DNA from: Seonamhaeicola algicola
GTDB lineage: Bacteria; Bacteroidota; Bacteroidia; Flavobacteriales; Flavobacteriaceae
Assembly: GCF_007997385.1 (NCBI RefSeq)
Contig: NZ_VOSC01000012.1
Coordinates: 372,001-436,000, forward strand
DNA length: 64,000 nt
Direction of reading: 5' to 3'
Below are positions 1 to 9,424 of this stretch, piece after piece. The position numbers and the translations under genes were made by a program. The stretch's first letter is position 1; each line of letters starts with the position of its first letter. The notes beneath the pieces were generated by a model that saw only the letters and a program-made list of their open reading frames with translations, made no database searches and was not told where the DNA came from.

Positions 1-1
1 T

Positions 2-883
2 TTAGCAAGATTATATGAAATTTTTGGCGATTGGGATTTGGCCTTAGCTGCTTACAATTCTGGCCCAGGCAACGTTACAAAAGCCATTAGGCGTTCAGGC
101 GGTTATAAAAACTACTGGAATATTAGGCACAACTTACCCAGAGAAACAGCAGGTTATGTGCCAGCATTTTTAGCAAACATGTATATTTTTGAATATGCTG
201 AAGCACATGGTTTTAAAAAAATAAAACCTGAATTTCCGTTAGTTGAAACCGATACCGTTTTGGTAAAAAACATGATAACACTAGACCAAGTTGCTGAGGT
301 TACAGGAACACCTGTTGAAAAGTTACAGTTTTTAAACCCTTCGTATAAATTAGATATCATACCTGTTATTAAAGGTGAAAACTATTATTTAAGGTTGCCA
401 AGAGATGTGGTTGGTACTTTTGTTAACAATGAAACTCAAATATATGCGCATGTAAAAGAAGAGTTAGCTAACAGAGAAAAACCACTGCCACAATTTTTTA
501 ACGCTACAGATAGGGTGCGTTATCGTGTACAATCGGGTGATTACTTAGGTAAAATTGCCAGACGTTATGGTGTTAGGGTTAGCCAAATTAAAAGTTGGAA
601 CGGTTTGCGCTCAAACAATTTAAAAATAGGGCAGCGTTTAACCATTTATCCGCGTAAACCTTACACACAAACAGCAACTTCAACAGCAAAAACAACCGAT
701 AAAAAAGTTGTTACAAAACCAATTCCGGGTGATGTTATTTTGTACACTGTTAAAAGTGGCGATTCACTTTGGAGCATTTCACAAAAATTTTCTGGAGTTT
801 CTATTCAAAATATTCGAGAATGGAACGGTATTAGTGGTAATAATTTAAAGCCAGGAATGAAACTAAAAATTTCAAAAGGTTAA
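2..883 (+). CDS. Membrane-bound lytic murein transglycosylase D-like, C-terminal part (partial)
   Basis: The reading frame is open from the left edge, so the N-terminus lies outside the window. The first visible residues (GDWDLALAAYNSGPGN) match the conserved AYNSGPG segment of the SLT lysozyme-like domain of MltD enzymes, which cleave peptidoglycan glycan strands in the periplasm. The catalytic Glu lies upstream and cannot be seen. Two LysM peptidoglycan-binding modules follow, at about 517-654 and 742-877, each with the YxVxSGD...I...W.......L..G..L pattern and joined by a Thr/Lys-rich linker. An internal TTG at 38 could be mistaken for a start, but the protein motif runs through it. A DUF4837 lipoprotein gene follows 38 bp downstream. 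Confidence 0.9.
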   Translation, partial: LARLYEIFGDWDLALAAYNSGPGNVTKAIRRSGGYKNYWNIRHNLPRETAGYVPAFLANMYIFEYAEAHGFKKIKPEFPLVETDTVLVKNMITLDQVAEVTGTPVEKLQFLNPSYKLDIIPVIKGENYYLRLPRDVVGTFVNNETQIYAHVKEELANREKPLPQFFNATDRVRYRVQSGDYLGKIARRYGVRVSQIKSWNGLRSNNLKIGQRLTIYPRKPYTQTATSTAKTTDKKVVTKPIPGDVILYTVKSGDSLWSISQKFSGVSIQNIREWNGISGNNLKPGMKLKISKG

Positions 884-921
884 TTCCTAAATAATCATAT
901 TATTCTTAAAAAATATTAAAG

Positions 922-1935
922 ATGAAACACGTTCTTTTATCAGCATTGTTGCTATTTGTTATGTTATCTTGTAAAGACAAAAACAATAGTAGCAAACCAG
1001 AAAAATTTCTATATGATTCAACCGGTAATATAAACCACGTTTCAGTAATTATTGAAAATGATATGTGGAGCGGTAGTGTTGGTGATGCTATTAGAGGCAT
1101 TTTAACAAAGCCCATTTACGGCTTACCACAAGATGAACCTACCTTTACTCTTAGCCAAATACCACCAAAAGTATTTTCGGGGTTTGTTACAAAAAACCGT
1201 ACCATTTTAAAAATTGAAATGAACAAAGAACCAAGTATTAACTTTGTTGAAGATGTGTATGCACAACCACAAAAAGTAATTGTATTAACAGGTAAAACTA
1301 AAAAAGATATTATTAATTTGGTGAATGACAATGGGCAAAAAATAATTGAAGTTTTTAGAAATGCCGAAATAGGAGAGCGCCAACGTCAAATGGCAAAATC
1401 GCCACATAATTACACGTCTATAAAAGAAAAACTAGGTTTAACAATTCAGTTTTCATCAATTTATGAAACAGCTAAAGAAACCGATAATTTTTTCTGGTTT
1501 AGAAAAGATATTACCACAGGGCATTCACATTTAATGATTTATGATTTGCCATACACTGCCATTAAAAAAAATGACAGTACGGGTATGCAAATACTTAAAA
1601 TAAGGGATTCTATTGGTAAACAATATTTTAAAGGAAGATTAGATGGCACAGTAAATGCCGATGGAAATAAAGTAAGCTCTTATATGGTTACTGAAGATGC
1701 ATATGCACCCTTTCATGCCGAAGTTATACTAGACAATAAACCTGCTTTTGAAACTAAAGGACTTTGGGAATTAACCAATGATTTTATGGGGGGCTCATTT
1801 GTAAACTATACCATTGAAGATAAAGTAAATAAACGTTGGGTTGGGGTTGAAGGCTTTATTTTTGCGCCTTCAGTTGAAAAAAGAAATTATATGCTAGAGC
1901 TAGAAGCTATTATAAAATCTATAAAAATAGACTAA
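922..1935 (+). CDS. DUF4837 family lipoprotein
   Basis: This 337-residue protein starts with a lipoprotein signal peptide: a hydrophobic run, then LSC with Cys17 as the likely lipidated residue. The body resembles the Bacteroidota family DUF4837, recognised from the early DMWSG and PIYGLPQDEP-like segments and the overall length. The function of this family is not known. It is probably anchored in the outer or inner membrane facing the periplasm. The gene sits directly behind the lytic transglycosylase and ends at a strong bidirectional terminator, so the two may share a transcript. No catalytic motif is visible. Confidence 0.8.
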   Translation: MKHVLLSALLLFVMLSCKDKNNSSKPEKFLYDSTGNINHVSVIIENDMWSGSVGDAIRGILTKPIYGLPQDEPTFTLSQIPPKVFSGFVTKNRTILKIEMNKEPSINFVEDVYAQPQKVIVLTGKTKKDIINLVNDNGQKIIEVFRNAEIGERQRQMAKSPHNYTSIKEKLGLTIQFSSIYETAKETDNFFWFRKDITTGHSHLMIYDLPYTAIKKNDSTGMQILKIRDSIGKQYFKGRLDGTVNADGNKVSSYMVTEDAYAPFHAEVILDNKPAFETKGLWELTNDFMGGSFVNYTIEDKVNKRWVGVEGFIFAPSVEKRNYMLELEAIIKSIKID

Positions 1936-1954
1936 AATATAGTGAAACAACACA

Positions 1955-1990
1955 CAAAAAAAAGACCAACATTGTTGGTCTTTTTTTATA
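1955..1990. terminator. Bidirectional intrinsic terminator between DUF4837 gene and tatA
   Basis: The inverted repeat GACCAACA/TGTTGGTC (1964-1971 and 1973-1980) is flanked by a run of As on the left and Ts on the right. Either strand therefore reads as a hairpin followed by a U-tract. It lies between two converging genes and fits termination of both. Confidence 0.85.
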
Positions 1991-2004
1991 TTTATAAATA
2001 GGTG

Positions 2005-2187
2005 TTATTCTTTTTTTTCGCCTTCAGGGTTTTCTTCTTTACTAGCATCTTTAAACTCCTTAATACCGCTACCTAAACCACGCATTAATTCAGGTATTTT
2101 CTTTCCGCCAAATAACAGTAAAACAACAATTACAATTAATGCAATTTGCCATGGTCCAATAGCTAATGGTAACATATATAAGCTCAT
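2005..2187 (-). CDS. tatA: Twin-arginine translocase subunit TatA/TatE
   Basis: This is a small single-pass membrane protein of about 60 residues. It has an N-terminal hydrophobic helix, then the hallmark [14 protein letters not shown] hinge and amphipathic helix, and an acidic/lysine-rich tail. TatA forms the pore that exports folded proteins carrying twin-arginine signals, together with TatC, which is not in this window. The frame is open up to 2208, but a TAnnTTTG promoter box at 2206-2213 on the same strand would place the transcript start downstream of that ATG. I therefore prefer the ATG at 2187 (MSLYMLP); the ATG at 2175 is also possible. The gene converges on the DUF4837 gene and shares its terminator. 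Confidence 0.93.
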   Translation of the reverse strand: MSLYMLPLAIGPWQIALIVIVVLLLFGGKKIPELMRGLGSGIKEFKDASKEENPEGEKKE

Positions 2188-2205
2188 AATATTTAATTTA
2201 GAAAA

Positions 2206-2213
2206 CAAAGTTA
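2206..2213 (-). promoter_or_regulatory. Bacteroidota -7 box for tatA
   Basis: Read on the minus strand the sequence is TAACTTTG, an exact match to TAnnTTTG, about 20 nt before the tatA ATG at 2187. No clear -33 TTG is seen at the expected distance, so the call rests on the -7 element and its position. Confidence 0.5.
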
Positions 2214-2336
2214 ATAATTAAAGTTTAATAAAAACGTTTAAAACATAACTTTAGCATTTGCAAAATATATTCGGTATTAAATTTTAAAAAACTACAGGTT
2301 TTGTTAAGCAAAAGTAAACACAGTTTTTAGTAAGCA

Positions 2337-2363
2337 TTGGTTATAATAAATTCTTTATTTTTG
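2337..2363 (+). promoter_or_regulatory. Possible promoter for the M23 peptidase gene
   Basis: A TTG at 2337-2339 is followed after 16 nt by TATTTTTG (2356-2363), a match to TAnnTTTG. The spacing is slightly short, and the transcript would begin almost at the ATG (2370), giving a very short leader. It also overlaps the upstream non-ATG start at 2337, which argues against that start. Confidence 0.35.
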
Positions 2364-2369
2364 TTTTCC

Positions 2370-3236
2370 ATGAAGAAAAAGAAGGCGCAAAAAAAAATTA
2401 AAAAAAAGCTACTAGATAAGTATAGGTTGGTTATACTTAATGAGCATACTTTTGAAGAACAATTATCATTAAAACTCACACGGTTAAACGTTTTTGTTTT
2501 AGCCAGTGTATCGGCATTATTTTTAATTTTGTTAACCTATTTAATTATTGCATTTACACCTTTAAGAGAATATATTCCAGGGTATTCTTCAACAGCATTA
2601 AAAAAGAAAGCTACTGAGCTTAGTTTTAAAACAGATTCATTACAACAGGCAATGGCCATGAATGAACTGTATTATAAATCTATTAAAAAAGTATTAACAG
2701 GAGATGTTAGTGCCTCAGATATTAATAAAGATTCTATCATTCAAGCAGTAAAGTTAGAAGCTAGCGAAGTAGATTTTAAACCTATTGCTGAAGATTCTAT
2801 TTTAAGAGAAAAAGTTGATAAGGAAGATAAGTATAACTTGTTTGAATCTGCAACTACAGCTACTAATTTTGTGTTATTTCCGCCAGTTAATGGCGAAATA
2901 TCAGCACACTATAACTTAAAAGAAAAACACTATGCTGTTGATGTTGTTGTACCTAAAGATACACCGGTAAAAGCTACTGCCGATGGTATTGTAATTTTTG
3001 CAGAATGGACGGTTAGCACAGGTTATGTTATTATTTTAGAGCATAGTTATGGGCTAATTTCGGTATATAAACACAATGCTGAACTTACAAAAACACAAGG
3101 CGATTTGGTTAAAGCAGGCGAAGTAATTGCCACTGCAGGTAACACAGGTGAGCTTTCAACCGGAACACATTTACATTTTGAACTTTGGAATGATGGTTAC
3201 CCAATTAATCCAACAAATTTTATAGATTTTAAATAA
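2370..3236 (+). CDS. M23 family metallopeptidase, membrane-anchored
   Basis: The protein is about 288 residues. It has a Lys-rich cytoplasmic N-terminus, one transmembrane helix near residues 43-66, a short helical spacer, and a C-terminal LytM/M23 domain. The zinc-site residues are intact: H187 and D191 (HxxxD) and H267xH269 (GTHLHFE), with a further His in YKHN. M23 enzymes cut peptide cross-links of peptidoglycan in the periplasm. The ATG at 2370 is preferred over the start at 2337, because the first 11 residues of the longer form look like leader/promoter sequence. The stop codon overlaps the ATG of the next gene by one base, so the two are translationally coupled. Confidence 0.9.
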   Translation: MKKKKAQKKIKKKLLDKYRLVILNEHTFEEQLSLKLTRLNVFVLASVSALFLILLTYLIIAFTPLREYIPGYSSTALKKKATELSFKTDSLQQAMAMNELYYKSIKKVLTGDVSASDINKDSIIQAVKLEASEVDFKPIAEDSILREKVDKEDKYNLFESATTATNFVLFPPVNGEISAHYNLKEKHYAVDVVVPKDTPVKATADGIVIFAEWTVSTGYVIILEHSYGLISVYKHNAELTKTQGDLVKAGEVIATAGNTGELSTGTHLHFELWNDGYPINPTNFIDFK

Positions 3237-4729
3237 TGCTATCACTAAAATCGGCTTTAGCAAAACCATTTGCAAAACGTGTTTATAAAAACATTCAAAA
3301 ATGGGCTAAAAACCCTGAGAAAACGCAACAAACGGTTTTTCAAAATTTAATAACCCAAGCTGCTAACACACAGTTTGGTAAAGATCATGATTTTGCTGGT
3401 ATAAAATCGCATGCCGATTTTGTAAAACGCGTACCTATAAGAGATTATGAGGCTTTAAAACCGTACGTTGATAAAGTTGTAAAAGGTGAAGAAAATATAC
3501 TTTGGAAAGGAAAACCTTTATACTTTGCTAAAACATCGGGTACAACATCGGGTGCAAAATACATTCCTATTACCAAAGAAAGTATGCCAACGCATGTTGA
3601 AGCCGCCAGAAATGCCATTTTAATGTACATACATGAAACTGGTAATACAAAATTTGTTAACGGTAAAATGATTTTTTTACAAGGAAGCCCCATTCTAAAA
3701 GAACAAAATGGGGTTAAATTAGGGCGTCTTTCAGGTATTGTAGCGCACTATGTGCCAAAGTATCTTCAAAAAAACAGGTTACCATCATGGGAAACTAACT
3801 GTATTGAAGACTGGGAAACAAAAGTAGAGGCTATTGTTGAAGAAACATTGCCCCAGAACATGACTATAATTTCTGGTATTCCGTCATGGGTGCAAATGTA
3901 TTTTGAAAAACTAGTTCAAAAAACAGGAAAACCAGTTGGAGATATTTTTAAAAACTTCAATTTATTCATCTTTGGCGGTGTAAATTACCAACCCTATAAA
4001 ACAAAGTTTGAAAATTTAATTGGCCGTAAAGTAGATAGTATTGAATTATATCCTGCTAGCGAAGGCTTTTTTGCATTCCAAGATAAACAAAACGAAAAAG
4101 GCATGCTTTTGCAGCTAAACTCAGGCATTTTTTATGAGTTTGTAAAAGTAGATGAGTTTTATACTGAAAACCCTAAAAGATACACTATTAATAATGTTGA
4201 AGTTGGTGTAAATTATGTAATAATTATATCAACAAATGCCGGTTTATGGGCTTATAATATAGGTGATACGGTTCAGTTTACATCTACAAAACCATATAGA
4301 GTAATTGTATCTGGAAGAATAAAACATTTTATTTCGGCTTTTGGTGAGCACGTTATTGGTAAAGAAGTTGAGCAAGCTTTACAAGAAGCCATTGCAAATA
4401 CCAATGTTAGTGTAACAGAGTTTACTGTGGCACCACAAATAAACCCAACCGAAGGTTTACCATACCACGAGTGGTTTATAGAGTTTGAAAATGAACCTGA
4501 AAACCTTTTAGAGTTTGCCAAAAAAATAGACAAAGCACTACAAAAACAAAATGTATATTATTTTGATTTAATTGAAGGAAAGGTGCTTCAAACCCTAAAA
4601 ATAACTAAGGTAAAAAAAGATGGTTTTAAAAATTACATGAAATCTATTGGTAAATTAGGCGGACAAAACAAACTACCCAGACTATCAAATGACAGAAAAA
4701 TAGTTGAGGAATTTCCACACAATTATTAA
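3236..4729 (+). CDS. GH3 family acyl-adenylating enzyme
   Basis: This 497-residue protein matches the bacterial branch of the GH3 family. It has the AMP-binding P-loop-like motif TSGTTSG at residues 100-106, LYPASEG in the middle and a GEHVIG segment late in the protein, all typical of ANL-type adenylating enzymes. Plant GH3 proteins conjugate amino acids to acyl hormones such as auxin. The substrate of the Bacteroidota members is unknown, so no hormone role should be inferred. The ATG shares its first base with the last base of the M23 peptidase stop. No CoA ligase partner is adjacent. Confidence 0.85.
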   Translation: MLSLKSALAKPFAKRVYKNIQKWAKNPEKTQQTVFQNLITQAANTQFGKDHDFAGIKSHADFVKRVPIRDYEALKPYVDKVVKGEENILWKGKPLYFAKTSGTTSGAKYIPITKESMPTHVEAARNAILMYIHETGNTKFVNGKMIFLQGSPILKEQNGVKLGRLSGIVAHYVPKYLQKNRLPSWETNCIEDWETKVEAIVEETLPQNMTIISGIPSWVQMYFEKLVQKTGKPVGDIFKNFNLFIFGGVNYQPYKTKFENLIGRKVDSIELYPASEGFFAFQDKQNEKGMLLQLNSGIFYEFVKVDEFYTENPKRYTINNVEVGVNYVIIISTNAGLWAYNIGDTVQFTSTKPYRVIVSGRIKHFISAFGEHVIGKEVEQALQEAIANTNVSVTEFTVAPQINPTEGLPYHEWFIEFENEPENLLEFAKKIDKALQKQNVYYFDLIEGKVLQTLKITKVKKDGFKNYMKSIGKLGGQNKLPRLSNDRKIVEEFPHNY

Positions 4730-4741
4730 AACAAATAATAG

Positions 4742-4749
4742 TATCTTTG
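4742..4749 (+). promoter_or_regulatory. Bacteroidota -7 box for the DUF6909-wzz-rml operon
   Basis: TATCTTTG matches TAnnTTTG and ends 19 bp before the ATG at 4769. No good TTG is seen at the -33 position. It would give the rhamnose/chain-length operon its own start, separate from the GH3 gene. Confidence 0.5.
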
Positions 4750-4768
4750 AAACCCAAAAAATGCGCTA

Positions 4769-6466
4769 ATGAGTAATAAAAAGTATCATGAAAGAACGAG
4801 AGCTCAAGAGAGTTCAAATGCCATAGAAAGAATGTACATTACTATGCGTCACCTATTTATCAGAGGTTTTTATAAGCCTATGGGTATATCTGGTGAAATG
4901 CTTCGCAATTCATTATTGCTTTTAAGACCCGAAATTTATGGGTCTATTGGCGATGAAAAAGCAGAACTTGAAGGGTTACTTTATGTAATTGATAGGCTTC
5001 CCGAAGGTATTGAAGAATGTATGTTTATTAACCTAACCAGTGATGAAGGGTATTCAAACTCACATTTTAAACCTATTATCCCAGAAAAAAGACGAAGAAA
5101 TTGCTACCGCATTGATAAGGAGCAAATGAATATTGAGATTACCAGAGGGCGCTCTGAAATTTATGATATTCTAACACATCTAACTTTTTTGTTTGTTGAG
5201 TCTCATAAAATAAGTAATAGAGTTTTAATTAATGAAGAAGAAGGTTTAACCACCAGAGATTGGCAAAAATTAGAAAAAGTTGTGCTGTCAAAAGCAGAAT
5301 TAACTAATGAAGAACGTGAAATAGCCATTACACATACAGCTAATATTTTAGGCAGAACATTTAACGAGCTTAGGGTTGTTTATGATGAGTTTGCAACCGC
5401 AAAACAACCAGAAAGATTACTACATATTGTTTATTGGTTAGGTAAATTAGCTATTGAAGAACAAGTTAATAACAACAAACGAACCATAACATTTACGCCA
5501 GTTTTAAGAGAGCGTATTGGGCATCATATACATGGTGAAATTTGGGCAGACAATATAAAGGAGGTGCTTTATAAAAACAGTTTGTTAAATCGTCCAATTC
5601 ACATAATAAGTGCCAACATGCACAGTGTAATGAATACGTTATTTGCGCCTTCAGCATTAAAATCATTAGCTTCAAAAAAAGATATTTTTGAAGTTTACGA
5701 AGCCTTAAGTAACAAAGAAAACGAAGCCCTAAGAAGTAAAGTAACTACAGATGCACTACGTAATGGCATGCTTTATATTAAAGATACATCGGGTACCAAT
5801 ATTGATGTTCAAATTTTTGATACTAGTAAAATAGATGTGTCAAAAATAGATATCAAAGCTAAAGAAACCATTTTAAAAGAGAAAAAACCAGTGTTGTTGG
5901 TAATGGATTATGCTTTTGGCGAACAAGCTTATGAAACCATTGATGAGCTTTTAAAACCATACAAAAAGCATAAAACTAAAACCCATTTAAATGTAGAGTC
6001 TATTTCAATTATGGGTAAAGCAGGTATTTTAGAAGGTGGAAAAGGAGATATTATGATTCCTTCTGCGCATATTTTTGAAGGTACTGCCGATAATTATCCT
6101 TTTGAAAACGAACTAAATAAAGAAGATTTAGACGGACAGGGCGTTGATGTTTATGAAGGTACTATGATTACTGTTTTAGGTACATCGCTTCAAAATAAAG
6201 ATATTTTAAAATTCTTTTACAATTCCACATGGAAAGTAATAGGTTTAGAAATGGAAGGAGCACACTACCAAAAAGCCATTCAAGCAGCATCAAAAGTAAG
6301 AGGTAGTATAAGCCCTAACGTAAAAGTACGTTATGCTTATTATGCCAGTGATAATCCTTTAGAAACGGGGGCAACATTAGCCTCAGGTGGTTTAGGTACA
6401 ACAGGAGTAAAACCAACGTATTTAATAACCCGAACTATTTTAGAACAAATTTTTAACACTATTTAA
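4769..6466 (+). CDS. DUF6909 family protein with nucleoside phosphorylase/nucleosidase-like C-terminus
   Basis: The protein is 565 residues and of unassigned function; I recognise it as the flavobacterial family DUF6909. The C-terminal part (about 410-560) carries the ordered motifs of the PNP/MTA-SAH nucleosidase superfamily: GKAGILEGGKGDIMIPS (like the GxAGxL...GDVVI strand), LEMEGAH with E494 and E496 (ribose-binding MEG motif), and YASDNP (the SD motif that carries the catalytic Asp in nucleosidases). This suggests a purine or AMP nucleosidase-like reaction, but that is inference. The N-terminal 400 residues show no motif I know. It starts 19 bp after a promoter box, and the Wzz-like gene begins 2 bp after its stop. 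Confidence 0.75.
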   Translation: MSNKKYHERTRAQESSNAIERMYITMRHLFIRGFYKPMGISGEMLRNSLLLLRPEIYGSIGDEKAELEGLLYVIDRLPEGIEECMFINLTSDEGYSNSHFKPIIPEKRRRNCYRIDKEQMNIEITRGRSEIYDILTHLTFLFVESHKISNRVLINEEEGLTTRDWQKLEKVVLSKAELTNEEREIAITHTANILGRTFNELRVVYDEFATAKQPERLLHIVYWLGKLAIEEQVNNNKRTITFTPVLRERIGHHIHGEIWADNIKEVLYKNSLLNRPIHIISANMHSVMNTLFAPSALKSLASKKDIFEVYEALSNKENEALRSKVTTDALRNGMLYIKDTSGTNIDVQIFDTSKIDVSKIDIKAKETILKEKKPVLLVMDYAFGEQAYETIDELLKPYKKHKTKTHLNVESISIMGKAGILEGGKGDIMIPSAHIFEGTADNYPFENELNKEDLDGQGVDVYEGTMITVLGTSLQNKDILKFFYNSTWKVIGLEMEGAHYQKAIQAASKVRGSISPNVKVRYAYYASDNPLETGATLASGGLGTTGVKPTYLITRTILEQIFNTI

Positions 6467-6468
6467 TA

Positions 6469-7551
6469 ATGAGTAAAGAGTTACCACAACAACAGCAAAA
6501 CTCTGAAGAAGTTGATTTAGGCCAATTATTTAAACTAATTGGTAAAATGTTTGAAAGGCTTTTTAATTTTATAGGAAGCATTTTCAATAAAATTTTTTTA
6601 GCATTTGTTTGGTGTATATTTTTTGTGAAACAACATTTTTTAAAAATTGTAATAGCAGGTATTGTTGGTGTTGTTTTAGGGTTTGCTTTACAAAAAACAT
6701 CAGACCCAGTTTATAAGTCTTATATGCTAGTGAAGCAAAACTATCCAACAGGTGAAGGTTTATATAATTCAATTGCTTATTATAATGATTTGGTAACTCA
6801 TAGAGATATTAGTGCTTTATCTCAAATATTAGAAATAGATTCTTTAAGCGCGGCATCAATTAAAGAGGTAGAAGTAGGGTCTATAATTGATGAAAATGAT
6901 AGGCTTAAAAATTTTGATGACTATATAAAAACTTTAGATTCTTCAGTGGCTTCTAAAGTGCAATATGAAACTTATGTTAAAAATGAAAAAGAGCATAATC
7001 ATCAGTTTCAACAAATAACCATAAAATCTACTGTAAGAAATAATTTTAAAACCTTATTCGATAAAATTATTACGAACATAAATACTAATGATTACTTTGT
7101 TGAAGCACAAAAAAGAGATACTCTAGAGCTTCATAATAGAAAGTTAGTGCTTCAAAACACATTAACTAAATCTGATTCGTTACAAAACGTTTATAAACGC
7201 GTTATAGAAATGCAGACTAAGGAACAAAGTGGTTCTCAAACAAGTGTTACTATAAAAAATGCCGAAGATGTTAACAAAACTAAAGAATATGAATTGTTTT
7301 TAAACGATTTAGAGTTACAAAGAGAAATTGTTAGTATTGAAAGAGAAATAGAAGAGAAGAAGAAAATAATAGAAATTGTATCTACAAAGCAAGAAAGTGC
7401 TGGCTCCGTTGATGATAAAAAAGAAGTATTTGGATTTAAAATAGGATATAAACTTTACTATGGCTTGCTATTAAGTACATTAACTTTTTTAGTATTGGCG
7501 TTTTTACAGTTTGTAAAATATATAGAAAAATTTAAAGACAAAATTCAATAA
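6469..7551 (+). CDS. Wzz-like polysaccharide chain-length determinant protein
   Basis: The 360-residue protein has the two-helix layout of polysaccharide co-polymerases: a Gln-rich cytoplasmic start, a first membrane segment near residues 55-75, a long mostly helical periplasmic region with coiled-coil character (about 90-320), and a second membrane helix near 325-348. Such proteins set O-antigen or capsule chain length by acting on the Wzy polymerase. There is no C-terminal tyrosine-kinase domain, so it resembles Wzz rather than Wzc. It lies 2 bp after DUF6909 and 1 bp before rfbB, clearly one operon. Sequence conservation in this family is low, so the call rests on architecture and context. 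Confidence 0.75.
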   Translation: MSKELPQQQQNSEEVDLGQLFKLIGKMFERLFNFIGSIFNKIFLAFVWCIFFVKQHFLKIVIAGIVGVVLGFALQKTSDPVYKSYMLVKQNYPTGEGLYNSIAYYNDLVTHRDISALSQILEIDSLSAASIKEVEVGSIIDENDRLKNFDDYIKTLDSSVASKVQYETYVKNEKEHNHQFQQITIKSTVRNNFKTLFDKIITNINTNDYFVEAQKRDTLELHNRKLVLQNTLTKSDSLQNVYKRVIEMQTKEQSGSQTSVTIKNAEDVNKTKEYELFLNDLELQREIVSIEREIEEKKKIIEIVSTKQESAGSVDDKKEVFGFKIGYKLYYGLLLSTLTFLVLAFLQFVKYIEKFKDKIQ

Positions 7552-7552
7552 A

Positions 7553-8560
7553 ATGACTGTATTAATTACAGGTGGTGCGGGTTTTATAGGCTCTAATTTT
7601 ATAGCTCATTTTTTAGAACTAAATCCTCAAATAAAAATTGTTAATCTTGATAAGCTAACTTATGCGGGTTCATTAAATAATTTAAAAGAGGTTGAAGCTA
7701 ACAGTAATTATACCTTTGTTGAAGGAGATATTTGCAACAGGCAATTAATAGAGCGTTTGTTTAATGAATATGACTTTACAGGTGTTATTCATTTTGCAGC
7801 AGAATCGCATGTAGATAATTCAATAACGGCGCCAAATACATTTATTAATACTAACATAGTAGGCACATTTAATTTGGTTGATGTTGCTAAAAACCATTGG
7901 ATGGAATCTCCTTTCAATGTAAAGCAACATCATAAAAACTCAAGGTTTTTACACATTTCAACCGATGAGGTTTACGGAACATTAGGGAAAGAAGGGTTGT
8001 TTACAGAACAAACACCATATGCACCTAACAGTCCCTATAGTGCTTCAAAAGCATCATCAGATTTTATAATAAGAAGCTATCATCATACTTATGGTTTAAA
8101 TGTGGTTACAACAAATTGTTCAAACAATTACGGCCCAAAACAGCATGATGAAAAGCTAATACCAACCATAATAAGAAAAGCTTTGAGTGGTGAAAACATC
8201 CCAATTTATGGCGATGGGCAAAATATAAGAGATTGGTTGTATGTAGAAGATCATTGTAAAGGTATAGATTTGGCATTTAGTAAAGGTGTTTCAGGTGAAA
8301 CCTATAATATTGGTGGAAGAAACGAGCGTAATAACCTTTACATAGCTAATACCATTTGCAGTATTTTAGATGAAATTAAGCCTAAAAACACTTCATATAA
8401 AAATCAAATTACGTTTGTAACAGATAGACCAGGACATGATTTTAGATATGCTATTGATGCTACTAAAATTGAAAACGAACTTAACTGGAAAGCCCAAGAA
8501 AATTTTGAGTCGGGTATTCTAAAAACAATTCATTGGTACATTAAAAAATACAAAGGGTAG
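7553..8560 (+). CDS. rfbB: dTDP-glucose 4,6-dehydratase
   Basis: This is the second enzyme of dTDP-L-rhamnose synthesis; it converts dTDP-glucose to dTDP-4-keto-6-deoxyglucose with bound NAD. The 335-residue extended SDR protein has the GGAGFIGSN nucleotide-binding loop at residues 7-15, HFAAESHVD, the STDEVYG segment with the catalytic Thr/Asp/Glu region, and YSASK with Y162 and K166. The length is normal. It sits in the order rfbB-A-C-D with gaps of 1 to 5 bp or a 4-bp overlap, so the four genes are co-transcribed behind the Wzz-like gene. Confidence 0.97.
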   Translation: MTVLITGGAGFIGSNFIAHFLELNPQIKIVNLDKLTYAGSLNNLKEVEANSNYTFVEGDICNRQLIERLFNEYDFTGVIHFAAESHVDNSITAPNTFINTNIVGTFNLVDVAKNHWMESPFNVKQHHKNSRFLHISTDEVYGTLGKEGLFTEQTPYAPNSPYSASKASSDFIIRSYHHTYGLNVVTTNCSNNYGPKQHDEKLIPTIIRKALSGENIPIYGDGQNIRDWLYVEDHCKGIDLAFSKGVSGETYNIGGRNERNNLYIANTICSILDEIKPKNTSYKNQITFVTDRPGHDFRYAIDATKIENELNWKAQENFESGILKTIHWYIKKYKG

Positions 8561-8561
8561 T

Positions 8562-9419
8562 ATGAAAGGCATAATATTAGCAGGCGGTTCAGGTACACGT
8601 TTATATCCATTAACAAAAGTGTTTAGTAAACAGTTAATGCCTGTTTATGATAAGCCAATGATATATTACCCATTAACAACCCTCATTTCTGCCGGAATTA
8701 ATGAAATTTTAATCATTACAACACCAAAAGATATTGAACGCTTTAGAGAACTTTTAGGAGATGGTAGTAATTATGGTTGTGTATTTGAATACGCCATACA
8801 AGAGGCTCCAAAAGGATTAGCCGAAGCGTTTTTAATTGGAGAGAAGTTTATAGGCAATGATGGAGTAGCTTTAGTTTTAGGCGATAATATTTTTTATGGC
8901 TCGGGTTTAAGTGAAACTCTAAAACAAAGTTCAAACCCCAACGGAGGTGTTATTTTTGCATATCACGTTCAAGACCCGCAGCGTTACGGGGTTGTAGAGT
9001 TTAATGAAAATAATAAGGCAGTTTCTATAGAAGAGAAACCTCTGAAACCAAAATCAAACTATGCCGTTCCTGGCATTTATTTTTATGATAATTCAGTAAT
9101 TGAAATAGCAAAAAACATTAAACCAAGTGCTAGGGGCGAGTTAGAAATAACCGACGTTAATAAAGTGTATTTAGAGCAAAGAAAACTTAATGTTCAAATT
9201 TTAGATAAAGGCACAGCATGGTTAGATACAGGTACATTTGCATCTTTAATGCAGGCCTCACAGTTTGTTCAAGTAATAGAAGAAAGACAAGGATTAAAAA
9301 TTGGTTGTATTGAAGAAGAAGCTTATAAAATGGGTTTCATAAATAAGAACCAGTTAAACAAACTAGCCCAACCGCTATTAAAAAGTGGTTATGGCGAATA
9401 TCTTCAACAATTATTATAA
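8562..9419 (+). CDS. rfbA: Glucose-1-phosphate thymidylyltransferase
   Basis: The first committed enzyme of the rhamnose pathway: dTTP plus glucose-1-phosphate gives dTDP-glucose. The N-terminal [11 protein letters not shown] nucleotide-binding loop, [16 protein letters not shown], the LGDNIFYG metal/substrate motif and the late EITDVN and TAWLDTG motifs are all present. At 285 residues the length is typical of RmlA. It begins 1 bp after rfbB. Confidence 0.97.
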   Translation: MKGIILAGGSGTRLYPLTKVFSKQLMPVYDKPMIYYPLTTLISAGINEILIITTPKDIERFRELLGDGSNYGCVFEYAIQEAPKGLAEAFLIGEKFIGNDGVALVLGDNIFYGSGLSETLKQSSNPNGGVIFAYHVQDPQRYGVVEFNENNKAVSIEEKPLKPKSNYAVPGIYFYDNSVIEIAKNIKPSARGELEITDVNKVYLEQRKLNVQILDKGTAWLDTGTFASLMQASQFVQVIEERQGLKIGCIEEEAYKMGFINKNQLNKLAQPLLKSGYGEYLQQLL

Positions 9420-9424
9420 TAGTA

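Noticed and set aside
3236-4729. Auxin-related function for the GH3 protein
   Set aside because: Only the family name derives from plants; nothing here indicates hormone metabolism.
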